From JAVBJN01 sp031546985 (GTDB taxonomy: Bacteria > Bacteroidota > Bacteroidia > Chitinophagales > Chitinophagaceae): a DNA stretch of 64,000 bases. Below, in pieces: positions 16,518 to 25,831 of the stretch. How positions within the stretch are numbered: the first letter of the stretch is position 1; every line of letters starts with the position of its first letter. A program made the position numbers and the translations under genes. The stretch covers positions 1 through 64,000 of the forward strand of contig JAVBJN010000045.1 in assembly GCA_031546985.1 (NCBI GenBank), in the 5' to 3' direction. The notes beneath the pieces are model-generated. The model did not search any database, was not told the DNA's origin, and worked only from the letters and a program-made list of their open reading frames with translations.

Positions 16518-18692
16518 ATGAAAAGAATTTTATCCTCCGTTCTTCTTACTACCAGCCTGCTATTTGCCCATCGTCCCGATGCCGGGGCGCAAATTAATGT
16601 TACTACAGGGCTTACGCCTACCCAAATGGCCCAGGAGCTGGTGGGCACGGGGCTTACAGTGGCCAATGCTACCATGTCGTGCGATACGCTCAAGTTTGGG
16701 CAGTTCAGCGTTAGTCCCAGTTCTGCAGTCGGGTTTAGTTCTGGTATTGTACTTACTACAGGCCGGGTTAAAACAGTGGGGGCGCAATACGGCATCGACG
16801 GGCCGGCCAGTAATTTTGTAAGCGGCAGCAGTGCCAACTGTAATTCCGAAAACGATCCCGACCTGTCTAACCTCTCTGGTGTAACCACCAACGATGCCTG
16901 CATTCTCGAATTCGACTTTACCCCCCTGGGCGATACCATCCAGTTTCGTTATGTGATGGGCTCAGACGAGTATCCCGAGTTTGCCTGCACCTCTTTCAAT
17001 GATGTGTTTGCCTTTTTTATATCCGGCCCAGGCATTACCGGCAATCCTAATATTGCCCTTATTCCCGGCACCACCATTCCGGTATCCATTAACTCGATTA
17101 ACGATAATGCCAACCCCGGCCCTTCCTGCACAAACATGGGAGCCGGCTCACCCTTTAGCCAATACTATATCGACAACGCTGCCAGCCAGATACTGGCATA
17201 CGATGGTTTAACCACCGTGCTTACCGCCAAAACAGCGGTTATCCCTTGCTCTACCTACCACTTAAAAATGGCTATTGCAGATGGTAGCGACTGCTCTTAC
17301 GATTCAGGCGTTTTTCTCGAAGCAGGAAGCCTTTCTTCCAACAACCCTGTTATTGCCATTACCACCCCGGACGGAAAAATTATCGATTCGCCCTACGTGG
17401 CAGAAGGATGTTACCCGCTTAATTTCGGGATGACGCTGAACAACCCTTCTACCAAACCGCTCGTTTACCATTTTACCTACACCGGCACCGCAACCAACGG
17501 CATTGATTATACTACCCTGCCCGATAGTGTGGTAATTAATCCTGGTTCTATAACCACCAATTTTAAAATTCAGCCCGTTAAAGACAATAACAAGGAAGGA
17601 GTAGAAACCATTATCATACAGGTTTTTAGCGCCAATTGCAGTGGCGTGGCTACCGATACTGTTACCATTTGGGTAAGAGACCAGATCATACCCGATATTT
17701 TTAACAACGATACCGCCATGTGCGAGGGCCAGGCTATCCAGATCAACGCTATTCCGGATGAGGAAGTAAAATGGACCTGGTATCCGCGCTATTCTATTTC
17801 GGACAGCCTGATACCCAACCCGGTGATTCAGCCATTGCCCGCAGGTATTTATGTATACCACCTGGATGCGTACTTCCCCAACTGCCCGCTGTACCAGGAT
17901 AGTATTGTACTCGATATACAACCTTACCCGTTCCTGTACCCCGTGGGCGACTCTGCGGTATGCTACAGTACAGACCAGTGGGTGCCCATTGGCGGATATT
18001 ACCAACCGGCCAGTTTTTCGCGTTACGCTTACCATTGGTCGCCGGCCAAATCGGTTTCCAGCCCCGATAGCCTGTTTACCTATTTTATAGGGCAGCAAAG
18101 CACCGTGCTTAAGCTCCTCATCAGCAGCTCGGCAGGTTGCGCCGACAGTGGCGAAGTTAAAATGACCATACTGCCCTTGCCCGAATTTGCTTACCTCACC
18201 TCAGATACTACTATTAAATATGGCGCTGAAGTAGAAATACGTGCGGCTTCTAATGCCTGGAAATATATTTGGAGCCCCAACAAATGGATGAGCGACCCCA
18301 CAACCAAAAACCCACTGGTGCGCCCGCTTGAGCCCATTACATATAAGATTATGATCCTGGATGAGAACGGCTGCTGGAACACCGATAGTGTAAAGGTGGC
18401 GCTCGATTACAGGCAGGATAAGCTGCTGGTGCCAAATGCCTTTACCCCCAATGGCGACGGAACGAACGATATTTTCCGCCCGGCCAATCTCAACTTTAAT
18501 AAACTGGTAGACTTTAAAGTATTTAACCGCTGGGGACAAGAGGTGTACACCTTTATCCAAAACAGCAAGGGATGGGATGGCACCATGAGCGGTGAGCCAA
18601 TGCCCGGCGGAAACTACCAGTATTTTATGGTTATTGAGTCGCCCGATGGCAAGAGCGAAATGATAAAAGGCGATGTAATACTGCTCCGTTAG
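16518..18692 (+). CDS. T9SS type B surface protein with choice-of-anchor L domain
   Basis: 724 aa. A signal peptide (MKRILSSVLLTTSLLFAHRP) is followed by a choice-of-anchor L domain (~28-270), with typical segments LEFDFTPLGDTIQFRYVMGS, DVFAFFISGPG and YHLKMAIADGSDCSYDSGVF. Residues ~280-390 resemble a Calx-beta-like module (GTATNGIDYTTLPDSVVI). Ig/PKD-like modules follow. The last ~90 residues are the gliding-motility-associated C-terminal domain (VPNAFTPNGDGTNDIFRP, FNRWGQEVYT, GGNYQYFMVIE), which directs T9SS export. The protein is expected on the cell surface. An out-of-frame ATG lies 4 bp upstream of the start. Confidence 0.92.
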   Translation: MKRILSSVLLTTSLLFAHRPDAGAQINVTTGLTPTQMAQELVGTGLTVANATMSCDTLKFGQFSVSPSSAVGFSSGIVLTTGRVKTVGAQYGIDGPASNFVSGSSANCNSENDPDLSNLSGVTTNDACILEFDFTPLGDTIQFRYVMGSDEYPEFACTSFNDVFAFFISGPGITGNPNIALIPGTTIPVSINSINDNANPGPSCTNMGAGSPFSQYYIDNAASQILAYDGLTTVLTAKTAVIPCSTYHLKMAIADGSDCSYDSGVFLEAGSLSSNNPVIAITTPDGKIIDSPYVAEGCYPLNFGMTLNNPSTKPLVYHFTYTGTATNGIDYTTLPDSVVINPGSITTNFKIQPVKDNNKEGVETIIIQVFSANCSGVATDTVTIWVRDQIIPDIFNNDTAMCEGQAIQINAIPDEEVKWTWYPRYSISDSLIPNPVIQPLPAGIYVYHLDAYFPNCPLYQDSIVLDIQPYPFLYPVGDSAVCYSTDQWVPIGGYYQPASFSRYAYHWSPAKSVSSPDSLFTYFIGQQSTVLKLLISSSAGCADSGEVKMTILPLPEFAYLTSDTTIKYGAEVEIRAASNAWKYIWSPNKWMSDPTTKNPLVRPLEPITYKIMILDENGCWNTDSVKVALDYRQDKLLVPNAFTPNGDGTNDIFRPANLNFNKLVDFKVFNRWGQEVYTFIQNSKGWDGTMSGEPMPGGNYQYFMVIESPDGKSEMIKGDVILLR

Positions 18693-18718
18693 GTACATGT
18701 AGCTGTAAACAGTTTAAA

Positions 18719-18758
18719 TAAACCCTTCATGCGACATGGCAGAAGGGTTTATTTTTTA
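18719..18758 (+). terminator. Intrinsic terminator after the T9SS type B gene
   Basis: A 10-bp stem TAAACCCTTC / GAAGGGTTTA is followed by TTTTTT. Confidence 0.9.
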
Positions 18759-18826
18759 ACAGCATATTTATACATCTTGTTATAATTACAATTATTTTAG
18801 CCCTAAATAGAAATAAGCACAAGCAT

Positions 18827-21337
18827 ATGCAGCAAAGTTTCATGAAAAAGTATGGCCCTCACCTTTTGGCGTTGGGCATTTTTATTGTGGTAGCCGTTAT
18901 ATTCTGCTACCCTGCCCTGCAAGGGAAAGTGCTTAACCAGCACGATTACATATCCTGGAAATCGATGACTAAAGAGGCTTCGGATTATTATGAAAAAACA
19001 GGAGATGTACCTAAATGGAGCAATAGCATGTTTGGCGGTATGCCAACCTATACCACGTACCTGCCAGGCAAAAGCAATTTTGTGTTTGGGCTGCAGGTAG
19101 GCATAAATGCCATCTTCAGCAAACCCATAAACTTTTTTCTGCTCAGCATGATCGGGTTCTACCTGCTTATGCTTGCGCTGGAAGTGACCCCGTGGATTGC
19201 CATTATAGCGGCCATTGCAGCCTCTTTTGCTTCGTATAACCCTATTATTATAGGTGCCGGACACGAAACCAAGATGTTTAGCATTGCCTATATACCTATG
19301 GTACTGGCGGGCATTATATGGACGTATAAAGGAAAAAGAGCCCTGGGCATTTTAGTATATACCATTGCTATTGCGCTACTGTTCTCGAACTCGCATTACC
19401 AGATGATTTACTATACGCTCATTGTAATTCTCTGCCTGGGCATCAGCGCATTGATTGGGGCTGTAAAAAGAGGTACCGTACCCGATTTCATAAAGTCAAC
19501 GATAATGTTGGTGGTCATTGGTGTACTGGGCGTATTGCCTACAGCTATTGGTATGCTTACCACTAAAGAATACAGTAAGAGCACCATGCGTGGTGGCGAA
19601 AGTGAGCTGACTATTAATAAAAAAGAAAAGAAAACCAATGGCGGTCTCGACCGCGATTATGCATTTCAGTGGAGCAACAGCATTGGCGAAACCTTCTGCA
19701 TACTTGTACCCCGTTTGTATGGCGGCTCATCTTCTGAGTCGCTGGGTGCAGGCTCGCATACCTACGAAACGCTAACCAGCATGGGCGTGCCCGAGCAATC
19801 GGCCGAAGCATTTTCTGAAAACCTGCCGCTGTACTGGGGTCCTCAACCGTTCCTCAGCGGGCCCGTTTACTTTGGTGCTATTGTATGCTTCCTGCTGGTA
19901 TTATCGCTCTTTGTGATTCGCAGCCGCAACAAATGGTGGCTGTTCATAGCCGGGGTTATTGCCATTGTACTATCGTGGGGTAAACATTTTGGCCTTAACG
20001 ATTTCCTGTTCGATCACCTGCCTATGTACAATAAATTCCGTACCCCATCTATGGCGCTGGCCATTAGCCAGATCACCTTTACGGCGCTGGGTTTCTGGGG
20101 ACTTTATGTATTTATTACAGAAAAAACAGACACCGCCAAACTGCTGAAACAACTGCGCAATTCGGTTATCATTACAGCAGGGCTGGCGTTGGTGCTTGGC
20201 GTTGGCATTGGTTTCACCACCAATATGACCGGCGAAAAAGACAAACAAACCCAGGCTATGCTGGCACAGCAAACCGGCAACGAGCAATCTGCCGGTAAAC
20301 TGATGAGCGCTATTCGCGAAGACCGCAGCAGTGCCGCACAGCACGATGCTATGCGCAGCGCTTTGCTTATTATACTGGCGGGCGGTATCCTGTATGCTTT
20401 TGCACAGAAAAAAGTAAATGGCACCGTTGCCCTGGTTGTGCTGGGCGCATTGGTAACCTTCGATAACATGGGGGTGGGTATGCGGTACCTGAACGAAAAG
20501 AACTATGTAGAGGAATCTGACTTTGAAGCCAACTTTCAGCCACGGCCGGTAGACCTGCAGATTATGCAGGACAAAGACCCTTATTACCGTGTATTTGACC
20601 TTACCAAAGACACTTACAACGACGCGGTGCAAGCCTATTTCCATAAATCGGTTGGTGGTTATCACCCTGCCAAAATGGAGATCTTCCAAGATCTGATCAA
20701 TGTTCAATTATTCCCGCAAGCGGGCAAACTGAACAAAGAGGTGCTGAACATGCTCAACACCAAATACATTGTTTTCAATGCCGGCAACCAGCCAGCGGCC
20801 CAGCCTAACCCCGAAGCCAATGGCAATGCATGGTTTGTAAACAATATTAAATGGGTAAACAGCGCCGATGATGAAATGAACGCGCTGAATGCCGAAAACC
20901 TGGGCGATACCGCTGCAGTGCCTAACGCTTTCCGCTCCAAAGAAACGGCTGTGGTAAGAGGCGATTTCAAAAAAGACATCGCCAATGAGCAAATCGGCAA
21001 AGACAGTTCAGCCTATATCCGCTTAACCAAATACGGGCTAAACGACCTGGCTTTTGAAAGCAACAACAGTGCAAACGGCTTTGGTGTGTTCTCTGACATT
21101 TACTACAACCTGGGCTGGAAAGCCTATATCGATGGCAAAGAAGCGCCCATTGTAAGAACAGATTATGTGCTGAGAGGGCTATACATCCCCGCCGGTAAAC
21201 ACGAGATCAAATTTGAGTTTAAACCCGCATCGTACGACCTGGGTGTTAAACTTTCTTACTTTGGCTCGTTCAGCCTGGTACTCGTTATTCTCGGTTCGCT
21301 GTTCTTTATCTTCAGAAAACCAGAAACTAAAGCCTGA
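18827..21337 (+). CDS. YfhO-family multi-pass membrane protein
   Basis: 836 aa. Many hydrophobic helices cover residues ~12-560 (HLLALGIFIVVAVIFCYPAL, FFLLSMIGFYLLMLAL, IGVLGVLPTAIGMLTTKEYS). A soluble extracytoplasmic portion follows, and a last helix lies at the C-terminus (YFGSFSLVLVILGSLFFIF). The motif NSMFGGMPTYTTYLPG after helix 1 fits the YfhO family, which is implicated in glycosylation of teichoic acid or lipids in Gram-positives. In Bacteroidota the substrate is unknown. An alternative start is the ATG at 18842 (MKKYGPH). It sits next to a glycosyltransferase block, which suggests a role in surface glycan transfer. Confidence 0.85.
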   Translation: MQQSFMKKYGPHLLALGIFIVVAVIFCYPALQGKVLNQHDYISWKSMTKEASDYYEKTGDVPKWSNSMFGGMPTYTTYLPGKSNFVFGLQVGINAIFSKPINFFLLSMIGFYLLMLALEVTPWIAIIAAIAASFASYNPIIIGAGHETKMFSIAYIPMVLAGIIWTYKGKRALGILVYTIAIALLFSNSHYQMIYYTLIVILCLGISALIGAVKRGTVPDFIKSTIMLVVIGVLGVLPTAIGMLTTKEYSKSTMRGGESELTINKKEKKTNGGLDRDYAFQWSNSIGETFCILVPRLYGGSSSESLGAGSHTYETLTSMGVPEQSAEAFSENLPLYWGPQPFLSGPVYFGAIVCFLLVLSLFVIRSRNKWWLFIAGVIAIVLSWGKHFGLNDFLFDHLPMYNKFRTPSMALAISQITFTALGFWGLYVFITEKTDTAKLLKQLRNSVIITAGLALVLGVGIGFTTNMTGEKDKQTQAMLAQQTGNEQSAGKLMSAIREDRSSAAQHDAMRSALLIILAGGILYAFAQKKVNGTVALVVLGALVTFDNMGVGMRYLNEKNYVEESDFEANFQPRPVDLQIMQDKDPYYRVFDLTKDTYNDAVQAYFHKSVGGYHPAKMEIFQDLINVQLFPQAGKLNKEVLNMLNTKYIVFNAGNQPAAQPNPEANGNAWFVNNIKWVNSADDEMNALNAENLGDTAAVPNAFRSKETAVVRGDFKKDIANEQIGKDSSAYIRLTKYGLNDLAFESNNSANGFGVFSDIYYNLGWKAYIDGKEAPIVRTDYVLRGLYIPAGKHEIKFEFKPASYDLGVKLSYFGSFSLVLVILGSLFFIFRKPETKA

Positions 21338-21360
21338 TAAATGCAGGTAAACAGATACAA

Positions 21361-21393
21361 AAAAGCCCGGCTGGATTTACCAGCCGGGCTTTT
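21361..21393. terminator. Bidirectional intrinsic terminator
   Basis: A perfect 14-bp stem AAAAGCCCGGCTGG / CCAGCCGGGCTTTT with a 5-nt loop has A and T tracts on both sides. It lies between the convergent YfhO and GT2 genes and can serve both. Confidence 0.93.
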
Positions 21394-21407
21394 TTATTAT
21401 ACAGGAA

Positions 21408-22274
21408 TCAGATCGATCCTTTCAGGTATTTCATCGCATACATCAGGTATTGCTTGGGTAGAAAAACCAGCTTAAACAGCTGGTAATACAACCCCGTACC
21501 CTTGCGGTAACGCATAATTTCCAATTCATGCCTGCGCATTACAGTTAAAAGTTTGAGCCGTTTTTTCTGCTCCGTACTGGCATTGGCAATATGCACCACC
21601 GATGCGCCCGCCAGGTAATAGTTTGTAAAACCCAACCGGCTAAACTGTGCGCACCACAACTGATCTTCGCCATACATAAAAAAGCGCTCATCCAGTTTTT
21701 GATCCGGGAAACGCAGTAGATGCGATTTTTTAAACATAAAGAACGCACCAGCCAGCCAGTCGCACGTAGTATCAAAATCGCCTTTAAAATACTTGCCCAT
21801 CATTAACCTGGCCCGTTGCCGGTAAGGTATAAGCAAGGGTATAAAACGCAACAGGTCCAACACCTCCCATTGTATGCTTCTAAAACGGCGTGCGTTGCGC
21901 TGGTAGCGCCCATCGGGGTAGTTGATGCGCACACTCAGTACGCCCAGCTCCTGCCGCTCTTCCAGCGTCTTTAAAGCAGGTGTAAAACAATCTTCGGTAA
22001 GGTAAGCGTCTGAGTTCAGCAATAAAATATGCTCTCCTGCCGCATGGGCTATGCCCAGGTTATTGCCTTTAGAAAACCCACCATTCTCTTCGCTCCTGAT
22101 CACTTTAATGTGGGGAAACAACGTGCGGAATTCCCCGGTACGATCAACCGGAGAGGCATTGTCTACCAGTATAATTTCATACCAATTGGCTTTTACCCAC
22201 TGCTGCACACTGCGAATACAATCGCAGGTGAGATCAAAAGTGTTGTAATTAATGATAATAACAGAAAGCCGCAT
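21408..22274 (-). CDS. Family 2 glycosyltransferase (rhamnosyltransferase-like)
   Basis: 288 aa. The GT-A N-terminus MRLSVIIINYNTFDLTCDCI, the nucleotide-binding LVDNASP, the EENGGFSKGNNLGI loop and the DxD-like LLLNSDAYL (~85-93) are typical of WbbL-like GT2 enzymes. The GEDQLWCAQFSRLGF segment (~207-221) gives the acceptor/catalytic region. It is cytoplasmic, acting on a lipid-linked or nucleotide-sugar substrate for surface polysaccharide. It lies 6 bp downstream of the flippase gene in the same direction, so probably one operon. Confidence 0.88.
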   Translation of the reverse strand: MRLSVIIINYNTFDLTCDCIRSVQQWVKANWYEIILVDNASPVDRTGEFRTLFPHIKVIRSEENGGFSKGNNLGIAHAAGEHILLLNSDAYLTEDCFTPALKTLEERQELGVLSVRINYPDGRYQRNARRFRSIQWEVLDLLRFIPLLIPYRQRARLMMGKYFKGDFDTTCDWLAGAFFMFKKSHLLRFPDQKLDERFFMYGEDQLWCAQFSRLGFTNYYLAGASVVHIANASTEQKKRLKLLTVMRRHELEIMRYRKGTGLYYQLFKLVFLPKQYLMYAMKYLKGSI

Positions 22275-22280
22275 ACTTCG

Positions 22281-23768
22281 TTAGCTGAATTTTAGTTTCA
22301 GGTTAGACCATACCTTCGAAAACTCTGCAGACGCGTTAAAGCCGAGTATTCCAATACAGTACAGCACAGAGAACACCGCCGATTTGCAACAAGCATTCAA
22401 CCACCAGGGCAATTCTAACCCGGCTATAAGGTAGCCGAATGCGAATGTAACGCCATATGCAAGAAGTCCGCTTAGCAATACGAGCCAGCCTTTTGAGATA
22501 AAAGGCAGCAGGCGGAGTTTTTGTTTAAGAATATACAGTTTCAGGATATTAAATAACAAAACCGAAAACAAAAACACTCCAATTGCACCAGGCAGGCCCC
22601 AAACGGGAATAACCACTGCATCGCCCACAGACATAAACAAGATGGTAATAACCAATACCCAGGTGTGCTGATGGTAAAAAGCGGTATTGCACATCAACTC
22701 GGAGTTGAGCCCGCCCGAAACATCTATGAGCTTGGCCAGCCCGCCAAAGAACACCAGCCATTTAATGCTGGCAAACTTATCGGAGTTAGACAGTATAATA
22801 TCATCGATAGACAACCAGATAAGCAGGTACAAGCCTACTGCAATAAGAAAGAGATTAAGCCACGACCCTGAAAAAAGCGAGCGTATTTCTTTCATTCGCT
22901 TAAAATGCCAGGCCCTTGCTATCATAGGACTTACAATTTGCCCGATGGCGCGCTGCGGTATTTGTATAAGCGCAGTAATGCGGGTAGACAGTGCATAAAT
23001 ACCCGCAGCCTTATCGCCCAGGAAATAGGCTACGAACACAATATCCATATTGGCATACAAACATGCCAGAAACCCCTGCATCATTAAAGAAAAAGCATAT
23101 CCAAGCTGCTGACGTATGGCACTATTCTTAAAAAACAGGAAACCCGGGTATACAGGCATACCCAACCGGAGTGCATATACCAGCTGCACCGAAAAGGCAA
23201 TAAGGTAGGTAAATGCATAGATCAGGATAAAATAATCGAACTGCATGCTGCCTTTAAGCACTGCAAACGCACCAGCCAGCCATATTAGCCGTATGAGCAC
23301 CTCGCGAATGAGCATGGGCACCGCAACCCTAAGGCGCGTAGCGCAGTAAGCATCTAAAAGCCCCATAAAAGCCTGGCCCGCAATGAGCGGCACTATCAGA
23401 AAAAGGTATTTGCCGGTTAAGGAAGAGCTGCTGCTGTAATGCAGCGCTATCTGGTCTCTGAACACGTAAAAAGCCCCCCCCAGCAGCACACAAATCAAAG
23501 CAGAGATGAGAAAGGAAGAAAACATGAGCGACCCAAACACTTTGCGGTCGGTTTCGAATGCCGGAAAGTATTTGAGGATTAAACTGTTAAACCCGATTTG
23601 CGTAAGCGGGGCCGCAATAACCATGATGGCCAGCAGCACGTTTAACACCCCAATCTCGTCCAGCGTAAAGATGTGCGGAAAAATAAAAAGGTTAATCACC
23701 ACACCCAGGGTTACACCTGCCAGATTCACTACCCCGCCTTTGATACCCTGTCTGGTGACCACTCCCAT
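22281..23768 (-). CDS. Oligosaccharide flippase (Wzx/MATE-like)
   Basis: 495 aa with about 12-14 membrane helices. The N-terminal helix pair (GGVVNLAGVTLGVVINLFIF, GVLNVLLAIMVIAAPLTQIG) is characteristic of polysaccharide transporters that flip undecaprenyl-linked repeat units across the inner membrane. No soluble domain is visible. The pairing with the GT2 gene 6 bp downstream supports a role in O-antigen or exopolysaccharide export. Confidence 0.86.
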   Translation of the reverse strand: MGVVTRQGIKGGVVNLAGVTLGVVINLFIFPHIFTLDEIGVLNVLLAIMVIAAPLTQIGFNSLILKYFPAFETDRKVFGSLMFSSFLISALICVLLGGAFYVFRDQIALHYSSSSSLTGKYLFLIVPLIAGQAFMGLLDAYCATRLRVAVPMLIREVLIRLIWLAGAFAVLKGSMQFDYFILIYAFTYLIAFSVQLVYALRLGMPVYPGFLFFKNSAIRQQLGYAFSLMMQGFLACLYANMDIVFVAYFLGDKAAGIYALSTRITALIQIPQRAIGQIVSPMIARAWHFKRMKEIRSLFSGSWLNLFLIAVGLYLLIWLSIDDIILSNSDKFASIKWLVFFGGLAKLIDVSGGLNSELMCNTAFYHQHTWVLVITILFMSVGDAVVIPVWGLPGAIGVFLFSVLLFNILKLYILKQKLRLLPFISKGWLVLLSGLLAYGVTFAFGYLIAGLELPWWLNACCKSAVFSVLYCIGILGFNASAEFSKVWSNLKLKFS

Positions 23769-23895
23769 TGAAACCCTTTATTTTGGCGGAAAAATAGAGA
23801 AAAATAACTAAAAGGAATGATAAAGTGAGGGCTGGCAGGCTTAAATCAGGGTATTATTCAATATCTTGCGCTACCTTTTCCATGTATCAATACAG

Positions 23896-24732
23896 ATGAA
23901 AAAAGACTCTTTTGCGCAAAGAATTACAAGTGGTGCGTTAAACCGCTTTAAGCTGTTGGTAGCCAATCCCTATGCTCCCCTCGGCATAAGCGGTTTTGAT
24001 ATAAAAAAACTCAAACATTTATCTCCTGGCCCGGAAAGGCATATCAGCATACGCAATCATCCGCTGCATTATATTGCTCCACAGGAACTGGTACACGGAT
24101 TAAAAGAGATTTTTGTAGAAGAGATCTACAAACAGACCTTTGGCCCCAAACCTTATATTCTCGACTGCGGCGCCAATATTGGCCTGAGTGTAATATACCT
24201 GAAACAAATAGCCCCCGATGCTGAGATCGAAGCCTTTGAACCAGACCAGCAAAACTTTACACTGCTCAGCAAAAACGTAAAGGCCTTTGGCCTGGAGCAG
24301 GTTACCCTGCATCAAAAAGCCATTTGGAACGCCAACGAAAAATTGCAGTTCAAGTCAGAGGGCACCATGTCGAGCCGCATGGCTACAGCAGAGGAAAACA
24401 CCCATAGCTTTACCGAAGTAACGGCCGTGCGTTTAAAAGATTTTCTTACCCGCCGGGTCGATTTTCTTAAAATAGATATTGAAGGTGCCGAATACCAGGT
24501 ATTAAAAGACATAGCTGCCGAACTGCAGGTGGTGCAAAACATGTTTTTGGAATACCATGGCAGCTTTGCCCAGAATAAAGAACTTATTGAAATGTTTGGC
24601 TGGCTCAACCAGGCCGGATTTAATATATACATCAAAGAGGCTGCCCAGGTATACGATAAACCTTTTTATTCCCAAAAGCGCAGCACCGATACCTGGGATG
24701 TGCAATTGAATATTTTTTGCTCAAGAACCTGA
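23896..24732 (+). CDS. FkbM-family methyltransferase
   Basis: 278 aa from the ATG at 23896. The frame extends 10 codons upstream to a TTG, which I judge not to be the start. The SAM-binding motif I is ILDCGANIGLSVIYL (~86-100), followed by EAFEPDQQNF as motif II. The FkbM hallmark FLKIDIEGAEYQVL is near residue 190. Such enzymes O-methylate sugars or polyketides. In this neighbourhood a sugar of the surface glycan is the likely target. The start of the next glycosyltransferase is 8 bp downstream. Confidence 0.88.
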   Translation: MKKDSFAQRITSGALNRFKLLVANPYAPLGISGFDIKKLKHLSPGPERHISIRNHPLHYIAPQELVHGLKEIFVEEIYKQTFGPKPYILDCGANIGLSVIYLKQIAPDAEIEAFEPDQQNFTLLSKNVKAFGLEQVTLHQKAIWNANEKLQFKSEGTMSSRMATAEENTHSFTEVTAVRLKDFLTRRVDFLKIDIEGAEYQVLKDIAAELQVVQNMFLEYHGSFAQNKELIEMFGWLNQAGFNIYIKEAAQVYDKPFYSQKRSTDTWDVQLNIFCSRT

Positions 24733-24740
24733 CGCGCCAT

Positions 24741-25667
24741 ATGTCTCCATTTTTCTCCATATGCATCCCGGTTTATAAAAATGTAGTGTTCCTGAAACGG
24801 CTACTCGATTCTGTATTGGCGCAAACGTTTACTGATTTTGAGATCATTATAACAGACGACAGTCCCGACGAAACCGTGCAGCAATGGCTGGCTACCCATT
24901 TCGAGGATGCCCGCATACATTATTTCAGAAACCCTACCGCGCTTGGCACACCCGAAAACTGGAACGAAGGCATAAGAAAAGCCTCTGGCGAATGGATAAA
25001 GCTGATACACGACGACGACTGGCTGGAGACACCAGAAACCTTGCAGACCTTTGCGCAGGCTATACAGCAGCACCCGGGCAAAGTATACTTCTCTGCCTAC
25101 CGCAACCATTTTCTGACCAGCAACCGCAGCGAGCTTGTGCGCTGCCCGCCATTGCGCTGGAAAATGGTACAAGCCAACCCGGCCATATTACATGCCCGTA
25201 ACATTATTGGTCCGCCAAGTGTAATACTGGTGCACCGCTCCATTAGCGAAATGTATGATAAACGGATGAAGTGGCTGGTAGACATTGATTACTACAACCG
25301 GGTTATGCAGCAGCACCCGTTTTATTACATAGACCAGCCTTTGATAGCCGTGGGCATTGGCGATGAGCAGGTAACCGTATCGTGCCATGCTGTGCCCGAA
25401 GTAGAAATACCCGAAGGGCTCCTTATGTTATCGAAACTAGCTGGCAAGCCCTGGCGCAACCCGGTGTATTTTGATGCCTGGTGGCGTATTGTGCGCAACC
25501 TCAATATCTGGTCGGAGGAGCAGTTTAGCTCTTATGCCAATGGGCAGGATGTGCCGCAGTTTATCCGCAACATTATACAAAGGCAAAAGAATATTGCACC
25601 CACAACCCTGCAAAATGGTTACCAATCCAAAATTTTAATGCTGCTGTGCTGGCTTAAAAACCGCTAG
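24741..25667 (+). CDS. Family 2 glycosyltransferase
   Basis: 308 aa from the ATG at 24741. A TTG 8 codons upstream also opens the frame and would overlap the methyltransferase. The N-terminal GT-A signature is FSICIPVYKNVVFLKRLLDS, followed by IIITDDSPDE and a catalytic-site DDDW (WIKLIHDDDWLE, ~92-103). The C-terminal part (VDIDYYNRVMQQHPF) is typical of GT2 acceptor regions. It is likely co-transcribed with the FkbM methyltransferase. Confidence 0.88.
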   Translation: MSPFFSICIPVYKNVVFLKRLLDSVLAQTFTDFEIIITDDSPDETVQQWLATHFEDARIHYFRNPTALGTPENWNEGIRKASGEWIKLIHDDDWLETPETLQTFAQAIQQHPGKVYFSAYRNHFLTSNRSELVRCPPLRWKMVQANPAILHARNIIGPPSVILVHRSISEMYDKRMKWLVDIDYYNRVMQQHPFYYIDQPLIAVGIGDEQVTVSCHAVPEVEIPEGLLMLSKLAGKPWRNPVYFDAWWRIVRNLNIWSEEQFSSYANGQDVPQFIRNIIQRQKNIAPTTLQNGYQSKILMLLCWLKNR

Positions 25668-25775
25668 TGTATACCCGTTACTTCTTTTGCGCCGGGCATT
25701 TATACTTTAACGATCGAAGGGCTCGAAAACCATCCATTCGAAATTATGGTTCAATAATAAACCGCTTTCTAAATA

Positions 25776-25812
25776 GCAAAAGGGCTTCCTGCATTACAGG
25801 AAGCCCTTTTGC
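25776..25812. terminator. Bidirectional intrinsic terminator
   Basis: A perfect 16-bp stem GCAAAAGGGCTTCCTG / CAGGAAGCCCTTTTGC with a 5-nt loop lies between the convergent GT2 and permease genes. Confidence 0.93.
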
Positions 25813-25831
25813 TTTCAATATCGTATCGTTT